Source: Pseudoalteromonas espejiana DSM 9414 (GTDB lineage: Bacteria; Pseudomonadota; Gammaproteobacteria; Enterobacterales; Alteromonadaceae). Taken from it: DNA of 64,000 bases. Shown in pieces: positions 36,191 through 45,560 of this stretch; position 1 is the first letter of the stretch, and every line of letters starts with the position of its first letter. Location of the stretch: assembly GCF_002221525.1 (NCBI RefSeq), contig NZ_CP011028.1, positions 68,501 to 132,500 of the forward strand, in the 5' to 3' direction. The position numbers and the translations under genes are program-made. The notes beneath the pieces were generated by a model. That model searched no databases, was not told the DNA's origin, and saw nothing but the letters and a program-made list of their open reading frames with translations.

Positions 36191-37129
36191 ATGACAGAAA
36201 AAACAAAGTTAGTACGCATTGCAACTCGTAAAAGTGCTTTAGCACTTTGGCAGGCTGAATTTGTAAAGGCACAGCTTGAGCATTTTCATGATGATGTACG
36301 CGTAGAGTTAGTCCCTATGTCGACTCAAGGGGATATTATTTTAGATACACCACTGGCTAAAATTGGTGGCAAAGGCTTGTTTGTAAAAGAACTTGAGCAA
36401 GCTATGTTAGATGGACGTGCCGATATTGCCGTACACTCTATGAAAGATGTGCCGGTTGAATTTCCAGAAGGTTTAGCGCTGCATACTATTTGTGAACGTG
36501 AAGATCCGCGCGATGCATTTGTTTCAAATAACTTTGCTAATTTGAGCGAGTTACCTAAAGGCGCCATTGTAGGTACTTCTAGCCTTCGTCGTCAGTGTCA
36601 AGTGAGAGCGCTGCGTCCAGATTTAGAAATTCGTGACTTACGCGGTAATGTAAATACACGTTTAGCAAAATTAGATGACGGCCAATACGATGCTATTATT
36701 TTAGCGGCTGCAGGGCTTATTCGTTTAGAAATGGGCGAGCGTATTGCCGATTATATTGAGCCAGAAGTATCGTTGCCTGCCAATGGCCAAGGCGCTGTAG
36801 GTATTGAGTGTCGTATTGACGATGACGTAACAAAAGCATTACTTGCGCCGCTTGAGCATACGCAAACACGTATTCAAGTAAATGCAGAACGTGCTATGAA
36901 CCGTCACTTAGAAGGCGGCTGCCAAGTACCAATTGGTGCTTATGCATTAGTTGATGGTGAGCAAGTTCATTTACGTGGTTTAGTGGGCGCCGTTGATGGC
37001 AGCACAATTTTACATGACGAAGTAACCGGCCATATTAATGATGCAGAGAAAATAGGGGTTGAGCTTGCTAAAAAATTATTAGCTCAAGGCGCCGACAAAA
37101 TTTTAGCCGAAGTTTATAGAGACGCATAA
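36191..37129 (+). CDS. hemC: Porphobilinogen deaminase HemC
   Basis: Joins four porphobilinogen units into hydroxymethylbilane on a dipyrromethane cofactor. The ATG at 36191 is used; the frame extension to the TTG at 36179 is unneeded. Motifs are [86 protein letters not shown], and the cofactor Cys in [13 protein letters not shown]. At 312 residues it is full length. It abuts hemDX (stop at 37129, next ATG at 37130). Confidence 0.97.
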   Translation: MTEKTKLVRIATRKSALALWQAEFVKAQLEHFHDDVRVELVPMSTQGDIILDTPLAKIGGKGLFVKELEQAMLDGRADIAVHSMKDVPVEFPEGLALHTICEREDPRDAFVSNNFANLSELPKGAIVGTSSLRRQCQVRALRPDLEIRDLRGNVNTRLAKLDDGQYDAIILAAAGLIRLEMGERIADYIEPEVSLPANGQGAVGIECRIDDDVTKALLAPLEHTQTRIQVNAERAMNRHLEGGCQVPIGAYALVDGEQVHLRGLVGAVDGSTILHDEVTGHINDAEKIGVELAKKLLAQGADKILAEVYRDA

Positions 37130-38962
37130 ATGACACATATCCTGATAACTCGGCCCGAAGGAAAAGGCGCAGCCCTTGCTCAGCAACTTGAGCAAGCGGG
37201 TTATCAGGCGTCGTTGTTTCCTGTTTTAAAAATCACGCATTTCACCCCTTCTAGTGCCGAGTTAAGCCCGCTTTTAAATGCTGATAAAATTATTTTTATA
37301 TCGCAAGATGCGGTAGTTGCACTTGCTCAATTAAAACCGAATATAAACACTAAAGCGCAATTTTATGCGGTAGGCCAGCAAACGGCAGATACCATTTATG
37401 AGCAATTTGGTGTGCGAGCCGCTGTACCTAAGCAGTACGATTCTGAAGGGTTGTTAGCACTAAAGTCGTTAGCCGAAGTTGATGGCAGCAACATAGTATT
37501 AGTGAAAGGCCAGGCTGGGCGCCCCGATATTGCAAAAACACTTAAAGAGCGCGGTGCTTTTTTAAATAATTGTGTGGTGTATAAACGCGAGCCAATAGCC
37601 GCTGAAAAAAGCAACTGGACAGACCACTGGCAAAGCCTGAAAGTACAAGGTATAGTCATTACCAGTAATGCAGCAGTAGATGCAATATTTAATAACCTAA
37701 CTGAAAAGCAATTACAGTGGTTACAACAGTGCCGATTTTATGTTGCTAGCGAGCGCATAGCCGCTTATTTACAGCAGCAACAGGTAAGTTTGGCTAATAT
37801 ACACATTGCAGCAGGGGCAAGCGATGACGCTATGTTTTCCTGCATAAAACAGCAAGGTAGCAACATGAGCGAACAATCAAAGCCAGTAACGGCAGATAAT
37901 AAAACCCCAGCTAAACCAGCTGCACCTTCAAATAAAAAAGAACCTGCAAAAGCAGCGGGTGTGGCAAATAATAACAAGCAAAAAATAAGTAAAGTAGCGG
38001 TTGTTGCGCTTATTATTTCGCTTATTGTGGCAAGTGGTGTTGGTTACGAATTTTACCAAAAGTTAAACGCACGTAAGGCGCAAAATGTTGCAGTTAACGA
38101 GCTAAGTGAGCAAAACAAGCTGCTTACCCAAGAGCTACAAGCACTTAAATCTGCGCAATCTAATTTGCAGCAAGCACTGTTCAATAGTGAGCAAAAAGTG
38201 GCGGCTGCGCTTAGTGAAAGTGCCGAGAATAATCAGCAGCAATTAAAAGCGGCTTTGCAGCAAGCTCAACAACAAGGCGCATCGCTTAACCCGCAAGAGG
38301 TTACCAGCTTGCAACGTATGGCTGAATTTAAACTATGGGCTGAAAAAGACTATCAAGGCACACGTGCTGTACTTAAGCGATTAGACGCACTGCTAAGTGA
38401 GCACCCAGGTACGGTAGAAGTTCGCCAAGCAATTACGCAAGATATTCAAACGCTAGATAGCTTAAAGCCAATTCCAACAGAGGCTATTTATTTAAAACTT
38501 AATAGCGTTTTAACCAATATAGACAACTTAGCTTTTAATGCGGTAAACATTCCTGAAGAAGCTACTCAAGTTGATGAAAATGCATTAAGTGATGATGTAA
38601 ATGACTGGCAACAAAACCTTAGCAATAGTTGGAATAAACTAGTCGACAGCTTTATCACCATTCGCCAGCACGAAGGGGTCGCTATAGAGCCGTTGATAAC
38701 CGATCAAGAGCGCCACTTAATTAATCAGCGTATAAAGCTTAATGTAACTCAAGCGCAAGACGCACTTATGAGCAAGCAAGCAAGTATCTATTTTAATGCC
38801 TTAAGCGAAGCTAAACGTTTAGTTACTGAGTACTTTAAGCAAGATGATGATGCAACAAAAGTAGTTATTAAAGCACTTACTAGCCTTGAAAAAGAGCCGT
38901 TAAACTTTGATCCTAAAGTTGACCTTAAAAGCACTCAGCAAGTGAAGGAGTGGGCACAATGA
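37130..38962 (+). CDS. hemDX: Fused uroporphyrinogen-III synthase (HemD) and HemX membrane protein
   Basis: One uninterrupted 610-codon frame. Residues 1-245 are HemD, which closes and inverts ring D of hydroxymethylbilane: HILITRPEGKGAALAQQLEQ, FISQDAVVAL, FYAVGQQTADTI, VLVKGQAGRPDIAKTLKERG and GIVITSNAAVDAI. Residues 246-610 are HemX: a charged Lys/Pro/Ala-rich start, one membrane helix (VAVVALIISLIVASGVGYEF), a coiled coil (~315-385) and a periplasmic helical domain. In E. coli these are two genes. Here no stop separates them, but an ATG (37865, Met246) follows an AAGG six bases upstream and could also yield free HemX. Annotated HemDX fusions exist in other proteobacteria. Confidence 0.93.
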   Translation: MTHILITRPEGKGAALAQQLEQAGYQASLFPVLKITHFTPSSAELSPLLNADKIIFISQDAVVALAQLKPNINTKAQFYAVGQQTADTIYEQFGVRAAVPKQYDSEGLLALKSLAEVDGSNIVLVKGQAGRPDIAKTLKERGAFLNNCVVYKREPIAAEKSNWTDHWQSLKVQGIVITSNAAVDAIFNNLTEKQLQWLQQCRFYVASERIAAYLQQQQVSLANIHIAAGASDDAMFSCIKQQGSNMSEQSKPVTADNKTPAKPAAPSNKKEPAKAAGVANNNKQKISKVAVVALIISLIVASGVGYEFYQKLNARKAQNVAVNELSEQNKLLTQELQALKSAQSNLQQALFNSEQKVAAALSESAENNQQQLKAALQQAQQQGASLNPQEVTSLQRMAEFKLWAEKDYQGTRAVLKRLDALLSEHPGTVEVRQAITQDIQTLDSLKPIPTEAIYLKLNSVLTNIDNLAFNAVNIPEEATQVDENALSDDVNDWQQNLSNSWNKLVDSFITIRQHEGVAIEPLITDQERHLINQRIKLNVTQAQDALMSKQASIYFNALSEAKRLVTEYFKQDDDATKVVIKALTSLEKEPLNFDPKVDLKSTQQVKEWAQ

Positions 38963-40068
38963 TAGGGCTTATCATATCAATTGTTGCCATTGTTTTAGTA
39001 CTTGCGGTTACACCGTTTGTACTTGACGAAAAAGGCTATGTATTAATTTCGTTTAACAACACCACGATTGAAGGCACTATTGTGTCGTTTTGTATTATGG
39101 CGGCAATTATCGCGGCCGTTTTATACTTAACCTATAAACTCGTGCGCTATTTATTATCAATTTATCATAATACTAAACACGGCTTTTTTGCGCGTAGCGA
39201 AGAGCGTAAGCAAGCCGCCATAGAGCAAGCTTTGTGGAGTGCAATTAACGATGACTATGAACACGTAGAAAAAGCATTATCGGGCAATAGCGTGCCAAGT
39301 AAGTTTGAAGACATTCGCTTAGCATTACTTGCAAAAGCAGCGCTTACAAATAACCAAGTCGATAAAGCACTGGAGCGTTTGTTTGAAATTAGCCCTGATA
39401 ACCAATTAAAAGTCGCCAAGTTATGGTTAGCCAGTGGCGATAGCAGCGCAATAGAGTCGCAAATGCGTGCCAGCGTAGAGGCAAAAAAAGCCACTGAACT
39501 TGAGCTCAAACTATACGCTGAAATACTTGTACAGCAGCAGCATTTTAGTGCGCTTGAAGAGTTTTTACCGCGCTTACTGCGCAAAAAAGCATTAACTGAG
39601 CCGCAGTGGATTCAGTTATTTAGCGCTTATTTTAATGCGCAAAACAGCGATAAACTAACCGAAAAATACAAGCAGTTACCTAAAAAATTACAGGTTCATG
39701 CGCATACTGCTTATTTAATGCAAATGGCTAAAGTAGGGCAGCTAGCGGCTATAGAAAGTGATTTAATTAAAATGGTTAAGCACAACGACCAACACACACA
39801 GCTCGCCAGTGTTTTAAGCAAGGCTACAACAGCCGAAGCGGTAAAACTGCAAACAAGTATTCAAGAGCGCTTGAAAAAAGACGACACCAACAATGCACTT
39901 TTACTTTCGCTTGCTTGTTTAGCTAATGCACAAAGGGATTACGAACTAGCCGCAAAAGTGTTTGATAAAGCGCTGAATAGCGATAATAAAAAGCAATTTA
40001 GTGAGCAAGCTGCATTAAGCTACAAAAATACTGCCCAAGCTGATAAAGCCCTCGTTTTGTATCAATAA
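38959..40068 (+). CDS. hemY: HemY-family membrane TPR protein
   Basis: Inner-membrane protein of the HemY N-terminal family, always near hemCDX and thought to support tetrapyrrole metabolism; the catalytic role is unproven and it is not the Bacillus protoporphyrinogen oxidase of that name. The ATG at 38959 overlaps the hemDX stop (ATGA), with AAGGAG upstream. Two membrane helices (~3-20 and ~40-62) precede a TPR-like cytosolic region. Motifs include the HGFFARSEERKQAAIEQALW loop and ARDYE-like repeats (CLANAQRDYELAAKVFDKAL). Length of 369 is close to E. coli HemY. Confidence 0.93.
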   Translation: MIGLIISIVAIVLVLAVTPFVLDEKGYVLISFNNTTIEGTIVSFCIMAAIIAAVLYLTYKLVRYLLSIYHNTKHGFFARSEERKQAAIEQALWSAINDDYEHVEKALSGNSVPSKFEDIRLALLAKAALTNNQVDKALERLFEISPDNQLKVAKLWLASGDSSAIESQMRASVEAKKATELELKLYAEILVQQQHFSALEEFLPRLLRKKALTEPQWIQLFSAYFNAQNSDKLTEKYKQLPKKLQVHAHTAYLMQMAKVGQLAAIESDLIKMVKHNDQHTQLASVLSKATTAEAVKLQTSIQERLKKDDTNNALLLSLACLANAQRDYELAAKVFDKALNSDNKKQFSEQAALSYKNTAQADKALVLYQ

Positions 40069-40115
40069 AGGCTACACTCATTATTTAGCAGCTTTGATGT
40101 TCGGGAGCATAGGCG

Positions 40116-42806
40116 TTGAAACATTTTTTTATTCTTACTTTTAGTTTGGCGTGTGCATATTTTTTTACCGGATACTTTAGTAATTCTCTTTTAGCAATCG
40201 ACGGCTATGCAGTTGCTGCATGGCCGCCTTCGGGTATTGCGCTGGCGAGCTTTTTAATTTGGGGTAGAAAGTCTCTTTTAGGCTTAGTTTTAGGTGCTTT
40301 TTTAACGAATTTAATTCACCTAGAAAACGCTTCAGCATTATTTCAGTTAAGTGTATTTATGCACGCTGCGGGTGTTACCTTTGCGGCTACTTTTCAGGCA
40401 TGGATAGGTAGCCAATTAGTCACTAAAGTGATTAAAGCGCCACTTGATTTATCTTCTTTAAAACACTGTATTCAAAGCCTCGTTGTTGCCGGACCATTAT
40501 GCTGTGTTATAGCTGCAGGTGTAGGCACAAGCTTATTACTTTTTAATGGCGTGATCCCAAGTTATGCTGGTTGGGATACCTTTGTGGCATGGTGGATTGG
40601 CGACAGTATTGGCGTGCTTGTATTTACTCCTCTTATGCTGGCTGCATTTAATTATTCTCAAGTAAATTACCGCTTGCAGGTGATACTCCCTTCTCTTTTA
40701 ATTTATGTGTTAATTAGCATTAGCTTTTATGGTGCGGCCAGTGTAAAAAAAGAAAAAAACATACAAAAAGAAGAAGTTAAAATTTTAGCTACGCAAGACG
40801 CGATAAATAATAAAATTAATGAAATAACAGCGCACCTAGCGCTTTTAGCTACATTTTTTTCTAGCAGTGATGATGTAAGCTTTACGGAGTTTAAGCAATT
40901 TACCTCTAAACAACTTAGCTATAGCCAAGATATTTTGGCGTTTGAATGGGTTCCATATTTACCTAATAAACGCGTTACGCAATACGTGGAGGCTAATAAA
41001 GGTTCCGAGCTTGCTAATTATTACCTTAAAGAAAAAGCAGCAGACGGAGGTTGGCAGCCTGTTACTGCGCGAGATTTTTATTACCCTGTTAAGTACGCGT
41101 ATCCTTTTAAGGGCAATGAAGATGTAATTGGCTTTGATTTAGCATCTAATAAAGTTAGGCGCTCAGCATTAATTAAGGCCAAGGTACTGAATGAGTTGGT
41201 ATTAAGTGAACCCATTAATCTAGTGCAAAATGAATCTGAGCGAGGGGTGTTATTTTTTCATCCTGTGTTTGGTAACAATATAACAGAAGATGATTTTAAA
41301 GGTTTTGCAGTAGCCGTAGTTAGTTTAGAGCGGTTATCTGAATCGCTTTTGATTGAGCAAAATAATAATGTTGCAGTGAGCTTTACAGACACTACGTCCG
41401 AGGATAACGCTCAACCTATTTTTACTGCTAACCACCAACAAATGTTTCCTTTAAAAGATTATAAGTTATTGGTAGGTAAGCGAGTATGGCAGGTCGAGTT
41501 GTATCAACCACAGCAAAGGGAGTCGTGGTTTATATATTGGCTAGCGCAAATAGTAGGTATGCTCTTTGTTTGGCTACTTATTACGTTTTTAATATCAGTA
41601 ACTAGCACTAACATTCGTATACGCGAACAAGTAGCCAAACAAACTAAAAGCTTACGTTTAGAAAAACAAAAAGCAGATGAAGCTAACCAAATTAAAAGCC
41701 AATTTTTAGCGAATATGAGCCACGAAGTTCGTACCCCAATTAACGGTATTAAGGGGCTACATTACTTAGCTTTGCAGCAAAGTGATTGGCAACAAGCTCG
41801 CAGCTATATTGAACAAGCCGATGGCGCACTTGGCGTATTGCTTAGAGTGTTAAATGATGTGCTCGATTTTTCAAAAATGGAAGCAGGCAAACTCGACCTA
41901 ATTCAAGAGCCAATAACGGTAAGCTCGCTTACCGAGGAAGTGGCTAATTTACTGCAGTTTGATATTGAGGCTAAGTCACTAGAATTTAATATTGATTACG
42001 ATACATCAAGTAACTTAGTAATAGACACCGATCCGATTAGATTAAAACAAGTACTGCTAAATCTAATTAACAATGCAATTAAATTTACAGCTAAAGGCAG
42101 TATAACGCTCAAAGTATGGCAATCTAAAAAGATGACCTATTTTAGTGTTAACGATACGGGCATAGGTATAAGTGCAGAGGCACAAAAACAACTATTTAAG
42201 CCATTTTCACAAGCCGATAGCTCTACATCACGCCAGTATGGTGGAACAGGTTTAGGATTAAGTATTTGCAAAAAATTGGTTGAATTAATGGGTGGTGCTA
42301 TCGATTTAACAAGCCATGAGGGTCATGGCTCTACGTTTACATTTAGCCTGCCAATTTACTCTCCGTTACCTAAAGCAGAGCAAATAAAGCAGCAGTACGA
42401 TGATATAGATGTAAGTACGTTATCGTTTGAAAACTACACACTATTACTCGTAGAAGACAACCCATTAAATCAGCATGTAGCGAGCGCTATTTTAAAAACC
42501 AAAGGTTGCATTGCGGATATTGCTAACGATGGCTTTGAGGCAATTGAAAAGCTAACAGAAAATACTTACGATTTAGTGCTTATGGATATACAAATGCCAA
42601 AAATGGATGGCCTTGAAGCAACCCGAGTGATTCGTAATGAGCTTGGTTTGGTCGACCTACCAATTATTGGGTTGTCGGCCAATGCGCACGATGACGATGT
42701 AAAAAAAGCGGTTGCTTGCGGCATGGATAATTATATTACTAAGCCAATTGAAGCAAATACGTTATTTAAAACCCTGTGGCACCACCTCTCTTATAAAAAT
42801 AAGTGA
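40116..42806 (+). CDS. MASE1-CHASE hybrid sensor kinase with receiver
   Basis: An 896-residue hybrid kinase. Eight or so N-terminal helices form a MASE1 domain (~1-210; GYAVAAWPPSGIALASFLIWG and ACV-like helices). A periplasmic CHASE domain follows (~250-410; FEWVPYLPN, YPVKYAYPFKGNEDVIGFDL), then a helix (~465-490), HisKA with His536 in ANMSHEVRTPINGIKGL, HATPase (NLINNAIKFT, DTGIGI, GGTGLGLSICKKL) and a C-terminal receiver with Asp824 in LMDIQMPKMDG. The start appears to be TTG at 40116, with GGGAG 8 bases upstream, since no in-frame ATG exists before the MASE1 helices. It has no Hpt domain. It lies 47 bases after hemY; functional linkage to haem synthesis is not implied. Confidence 0.92.
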   Translation: MKHFFILTFSLACAYFFTGYFSNSLLAIDGYAVAAWPPSGIALASFLIWGRKSLLGLVLGAFLTNLIHLENASALFQLSVFMHAAGVTFAATFQAWIGSQLVTKVIKAPLDLSSLKHCIQSLVVAGPLCCVIAAGVGTSLLLFNGVIPSYAGWDTFVAWWIGDSIGVLVFTPLMLAAFNYSQVNYRLQVILPSLLIYVLISISFYGAASVKKEKNIQKEEVKILATQDAINNKINEITAHLALLATFFSSSDDVSFTEFKQFTSKQLSYSQDILAFEWVPYLPNKRVTQYVEANKGSELANYYLKEKAADGGWQPVTARDFYYPVKYAYPFKGNEDVIGFDLASNKVRRSALIKAKVLNELVLSEPINLVQNESERGVLFFHPVFGNNITEDDFKGFAVAVVSLERLSESLLIEQNNNVAVSFTDTTSEDNAQPIFTANHQQMFPLKDYKLLVGKRVWQVELYQPQQRESWFIYWLAQIVGMLFVWLLITFLISVTSTNIRIREQVAKQTKSLRLEKQKADEANQIKSQFLANMSHEVRTPINGIKGLHYLALQQSDWQQARSYIEQADGALGVLLRVLNDVLDFSKMEAGKLDLIQEPITVSSLTEEVANLLQFDIEAKSLEFNIDYDTSSNLVIDTDPIRLKQVLLNLINNAIKFTAKGSITLKVWQSKKMTYFSVNDTGIGISAEAQKQLFKPFSQADSSTSRQYGGTGLGLSICKKLVELMGGAIDLTSHEGHGSTFTFSLPIYSPLPKAEQIKQQYDDIDVSTLSFENYTLLLVEDNPLNQHVASAILKTKGCIADIANDGFEAIEKLTENTYDLVLMDIQMPKMDGLEATRVIRNELGLVDLPIIGLSANAHDDDVKKAVACGMDNYITKPIEANTLFKTLWHHLSYKNK

Positions 42807-42959
42807 ATACGCAGTTAGCGCAGCGCGAGCTAATTTAGTTCACTTTTTGAGTAAAAAGCAGACATATGACCGCTAATATATTCTTTAACTGCTCTACACT
42901 TGAAAAATAACTGTACCTGCGTATCATGCGCGCAATTTTAACCTAACCGAGTAGCTATT

Positions 42960-43961
42960 ATGATAAATAAAAAATTACCTCTGCTAGATATCCATCGTCA
43001 TTTAGATGGCAATGTACGTGCGCAAACCATATTAGAGCTTGGTCGTCAGTTTAATATAGAGCTACCCGCAGATAACGTTGATGCGCTTATTCCTCATGTG
43101 CAAGTGATTGATCCTGAGCCAAACCTGATGGCTTTTTTACAAAAGCTAGACTGGGGGGTTACTGTTTTAGGTGATTACGATGCATGTAGACGTATAGCCG
43201 TTGAAAATATAGAAGATGCTCAAGCCCAAGGGCTTGATTATGTAGAACTTCGTTTTAGCCCATACTATATGGCACAAAGCCAAAGTTTGCACCCGCAAGG
43301 TGTTGTTGAAGCTGTGGTTGATGGCATTAAATCAGCAACGCAGGGCGCTAATATTAAAGCTAATTTAATTGGTATTTTATCGCGTACTTACGGTGTTAAA
43401 ACGTGTCAGCATGAGCTTGATGCATTACTCGCTTTTAAAAATGATTTAGTGGCAGTTGATTTAGCCGGTGATGAAATAGGCTTTCCTGGAGAATTATTTG
43501 TAGATCACTTTAAACAAGTTCGTGATGCTTATTTAGCTTCAACTATTCATGCGGGTGAAGCGCTAGGTGCGCCGAGTATTTGGCAAGCAATTAACGAATT
43601 AGGCGCAAGCCGAATAGGCCACGGCGTAAAAGCCATTGAAGATGCTAAATTAATGGATTACTTACGTGATAACCATATTGGTATAGAGTCGTGCTTAACC
43701 AGTAACATTCAAACAAGTACTGTAAATGATTTAACTAAGCATCCGCTTAAACAATTTTTAGACCACGGTATTTTAGCGTGTATTAATACAGATGACCCAG
43801 CGGTTGAAGGTATCGAAATTGAACACGAGTACTTAGTTGCAGCGCCAAAAGCGGGACTATCGCAAGCCGATATGGAAAAAGCGCAGGTAAATGCACTTGA
43901 AATAGCCTTTTTAAGTGACAGTGAAAAAAGTGCATTAAAAGAGAGTGCTGCAACACGATAA
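42960..43961 (+). CDS. add: Adenosine deaminase
   Basis: Zinc-dependent hydrolase converting adenosine to inosine in purine salvage. Metal and catalytic motifs are [11 protein letters not shown] (first two His), [11 protein letters not shown] (third His and catalytic Glu region), [10 protein letters not shown], and NTDDPAVEG with the last metal Asp. [15 protein letters not shown] and [10 protein letters not shown] are further family segments. Length of 333 suits the bacterial enzyme. It stands alone: 153 bases separate it from the hybrid kinase and no transporter is adjacent. Confidence 0.95.
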   Translation: MINKKLPLLDIHRHLDGNVRAQTILELGRQFNIELPADNVDALIPHVQVIDPEPNLMAFLQKLDWGVTVLGDYDACRRIAVENIEDAQAQGLDYVELRFSPYYMAQSQSLHPQGVVEAVVDGIKSATQGANIKANLIGILSRTYGVKTCQHELDALLAFKNDLVAVDLAGDEIGFPGELFVDHFKQVRDAYLASTIHAGEALGAPSIWQAINELGASRIGHGVKAIEDAKLMDYLRDNHIGIESCLTSNIQTSTVNDLTKHPLKQFLDHGILACINTDDPAVEGIEIEHEYLVAAPKAGLSQADMEKAQVNALEIAFLSDSEKSALKESAATR

Positions 43962-44137
43962 GCCTCATTTATTGTTTAATTGGCGCTTAATTTTATTGCG
44001 GTAAAATTTGGAGTTAATAAGGAAAAAAGTTGTTATTTACTTACTCTATTTAAGGTGCTGTAACGCAGTTAGTGCCTAGTTGAGCCACCTAAAATAGTTA
44101 TGATTAGCTCGAACTACTATAAATATAAACAAGTAAA

Positions 44138-44159
44138 AATGCCGCTATAAAGCGGCATT
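44138..44159 (-). terminator. Terminator after the CBS-domain gene
   Basis: A 9-bp perfect stem (44138-44146 with 44151-44159) is followed on the minus strand by a short T run. It lies 11 bases after the stop codon. The rest of 43962-44137 shows no gene. Confidence 0.82.
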
Positions 44160-44170
44160 GTTAGTATTTG

Positions 44171-44587
44171 TTAGCTTACTTTTGTTTGGCAACTAACATA
44201 ATTATCAAACAGGGCTTTTAAAATATCACTTCGGCCTATAAGGCCTATTACGGTGTCACCTTCTACAACAGGGTAGTTTTTTGGCTTTCCTGTTTTCATT
44301 TGTTCGGCAAGCTCAATAATATTGGTATCGGCATCTACGGTTACTACATTGGTTTGCATAAGCTGCGACACTTTAACTACTCCATCACAAAAGTAGCTGC
44401 TTTGCATTAATGGTTTTAATAACTCCTGCTCCGATATAAATCCGACAAGCGATTTATTATCGTCAAATACTGGTGCGCCTAATAATTTAAACTTTTGTAG
44501 TTCACTAATAGCGGTTGTCATTTCTGTATTTGGGGTAATGTGTGGCAACTTACGTTGCATAAAATCTTTTACTTTTGTATTTAGCAT
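44171..44587 (-). CDS. Two-CBS-domain protein
   Basis: A 138-residue protein consisting of a CBS pair (~1-60 and ~75-132). The start at 44587 (MLNTKVKDFMQRKL) is chosen over 44617 because GGGAGAG lies just upstream and CBS proteins commonly begin at this V-x-D-F-M segment. Conserved parts are FKLLGAPVFDDNKSLVGFIS and NYPVVEGDTVIGLIGRSDIL. CBS pairs bind adenosine nucleotides. The neighbouring adenosine deaminase is convergent and a link is only a guess. Confidence 0.9.
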   Translation of the reverse strand: MLNTKVKDFMQRKLPHITPNTEMTTAISELQKFKLLGAPVFDDNKSLVGFISEQELLKPLMQSSYFCDGVVKVSQLMQTNVVTVDADTNIIELAEQMKTGKPKNYPVVEGDTVIGLIGRSDILKALFDNYVSCQTKVS

Positions 44588-44703
44588 TAGGGTCTCTCCC
44601 GCTGATGTTCTATACAAAGTATGGTTTATAGATTGGAATTTAGGAAATTGTTTATATTGATGAGTTTAATAGGTTTAGCCAATTGAATATTTTATTCTGA
44701 TAA

Positions 44704-44732
44704 TAAAAAAGGCACATTAAGTGCCTTTTTTT
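44704..44732 (-). terminator. Terminator after fre
   Basis: An 11-bp perfect stem (44705-44715 with 44721-44731) flanked by A and T runs, so it can act in both directions. It follows the fre stop on the minus strand. Confidence 0.9.
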
Positions 44733-44742
44733 ATTGCTTTGC

Positions 44743-45456
44743 TTATTTTATAAAGGCAAATGCATCGGCGTACATATTTTCACGAATGGCACCGTGAGCA
44801 ATAAAGTCATCGCGCACTATGCCAATCATATCAAAGCGACCAGCCATATAAATATCATAAGGTTCAAGGGATACAATATCTTCCATCACTGCTTTGTGAA
44901 CAAAGCCTGTGTGACCTTGCCATTTAGCCGACGGGTTTTCTACTACAGGAATAAACTCAAAGTGTTCGTTGCTGTCGGCCCAAGCTTGCATTTCTGTGTG
45001 AGCATACAGCGCAGATTCTTCTTTTACACCCCAGTAAAATAATACTGGGCGGTCGCAGTTAATTTCAGCTAAATGATCGGCCATTGATTTTGCGTAAGAA
45101 AACCCTGTGCCGCCAGCCAGTAAAATAATTGGGCGTTCGCACTGTAGGCGTAATTGCGATACGCCTAAACCTGCTTCAATATCTATAGGAGTATTATTAG
45201 CATGGGCACTACGAAGGTGTTCAAGCGATTGCATAGCATATGAGTCAGCACCTGATGCGCCAATGTGAAGTTCTATCTCGTCACATTGTGATGGGCGGCT
45301 TGCAATTGAAAATGCACGTTTATCTTTTTCACCTAATACAAGTTGCATGTATTGGCCAGCTTCAAACGTAACAGGTTGTTGAGGCTTTAAAATTACTTTA
45401 TGAACAAATTCTGTAAGTGGGCTGATGGCAACAACTTCAGCTTTTAATGTTTGCAT
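44743..45456 (-). CDS. fre: NAD(P)H-flavin reductase Fre
   Basis: Reduces free flavins with NAD(P)H and supplies reduced flavin to other enzymes. The flavin-binding RAFSIASRPS and the nucleotide-binding ILLAGGTGFSYAKSMADHL are both clear. The C-terminus (DIYMAGRFDMIGIVRDDF) matches the E. coli enzyme, although the usual Cys-Gly-P there is Ala-Gly-R. Length of 237 fits. It follows ubiD by 104 bases in the same orientation, the E. coli ubiD-fre order. UbiD needs prenylated FMN, so the pairing is functionally sensible. Confidence 0.93.
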   Translation of the reverse strand: MQTLKAEVVAISPLTEFVHKVILKPQQPVTFEAGQYMQLVLGEKDKRAFSIASRPSQCDEIELHIGASGADSYAMQSLEHLRSAHANNTPIDIEAGLGVSQLRLQCERPIILLAGGTGFSYAKSMADHLAEINCDRPVLFYWGVKEESALYAHTEMQAWADSNEHFEFIPVVENPSAKWQGHTGFVHKAVMEDIVSLEPYDIYMAGRFDMIGIVRDDFIAHGAIRENMYADAFAFIK

Positions 45457-45560
45457 TTTTTACCTTTTAGCAGCGTTTTCGCAGATATGCAGTTAAGTGG
45501 AGCAATATTAACATATCTGCGGGGTTATTTTATAGCCTGTTTATACTGAGGTATAAACGC

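Noticed and set aside
37800..37930. Frameshift or sequencing error joining hemD and hemX
   Set aside because: The frame is continuous with normal codon use across the junction, and HemDX fusions are known in other proteobacteria, so a natural fusion is more likely.
42807..42959. tRNA gene or small RNA before adenosine deaminase
   Set aside because: No cloverleaf or CCA end can be formed, and only a weak TTAGC/GCTAA hairpin is present.
43962..44137. Small gene between add and the CBS gene
   Set aside because: Stops occur in all frames at short intervals and no ribosome-binding site with a following frame is seen.
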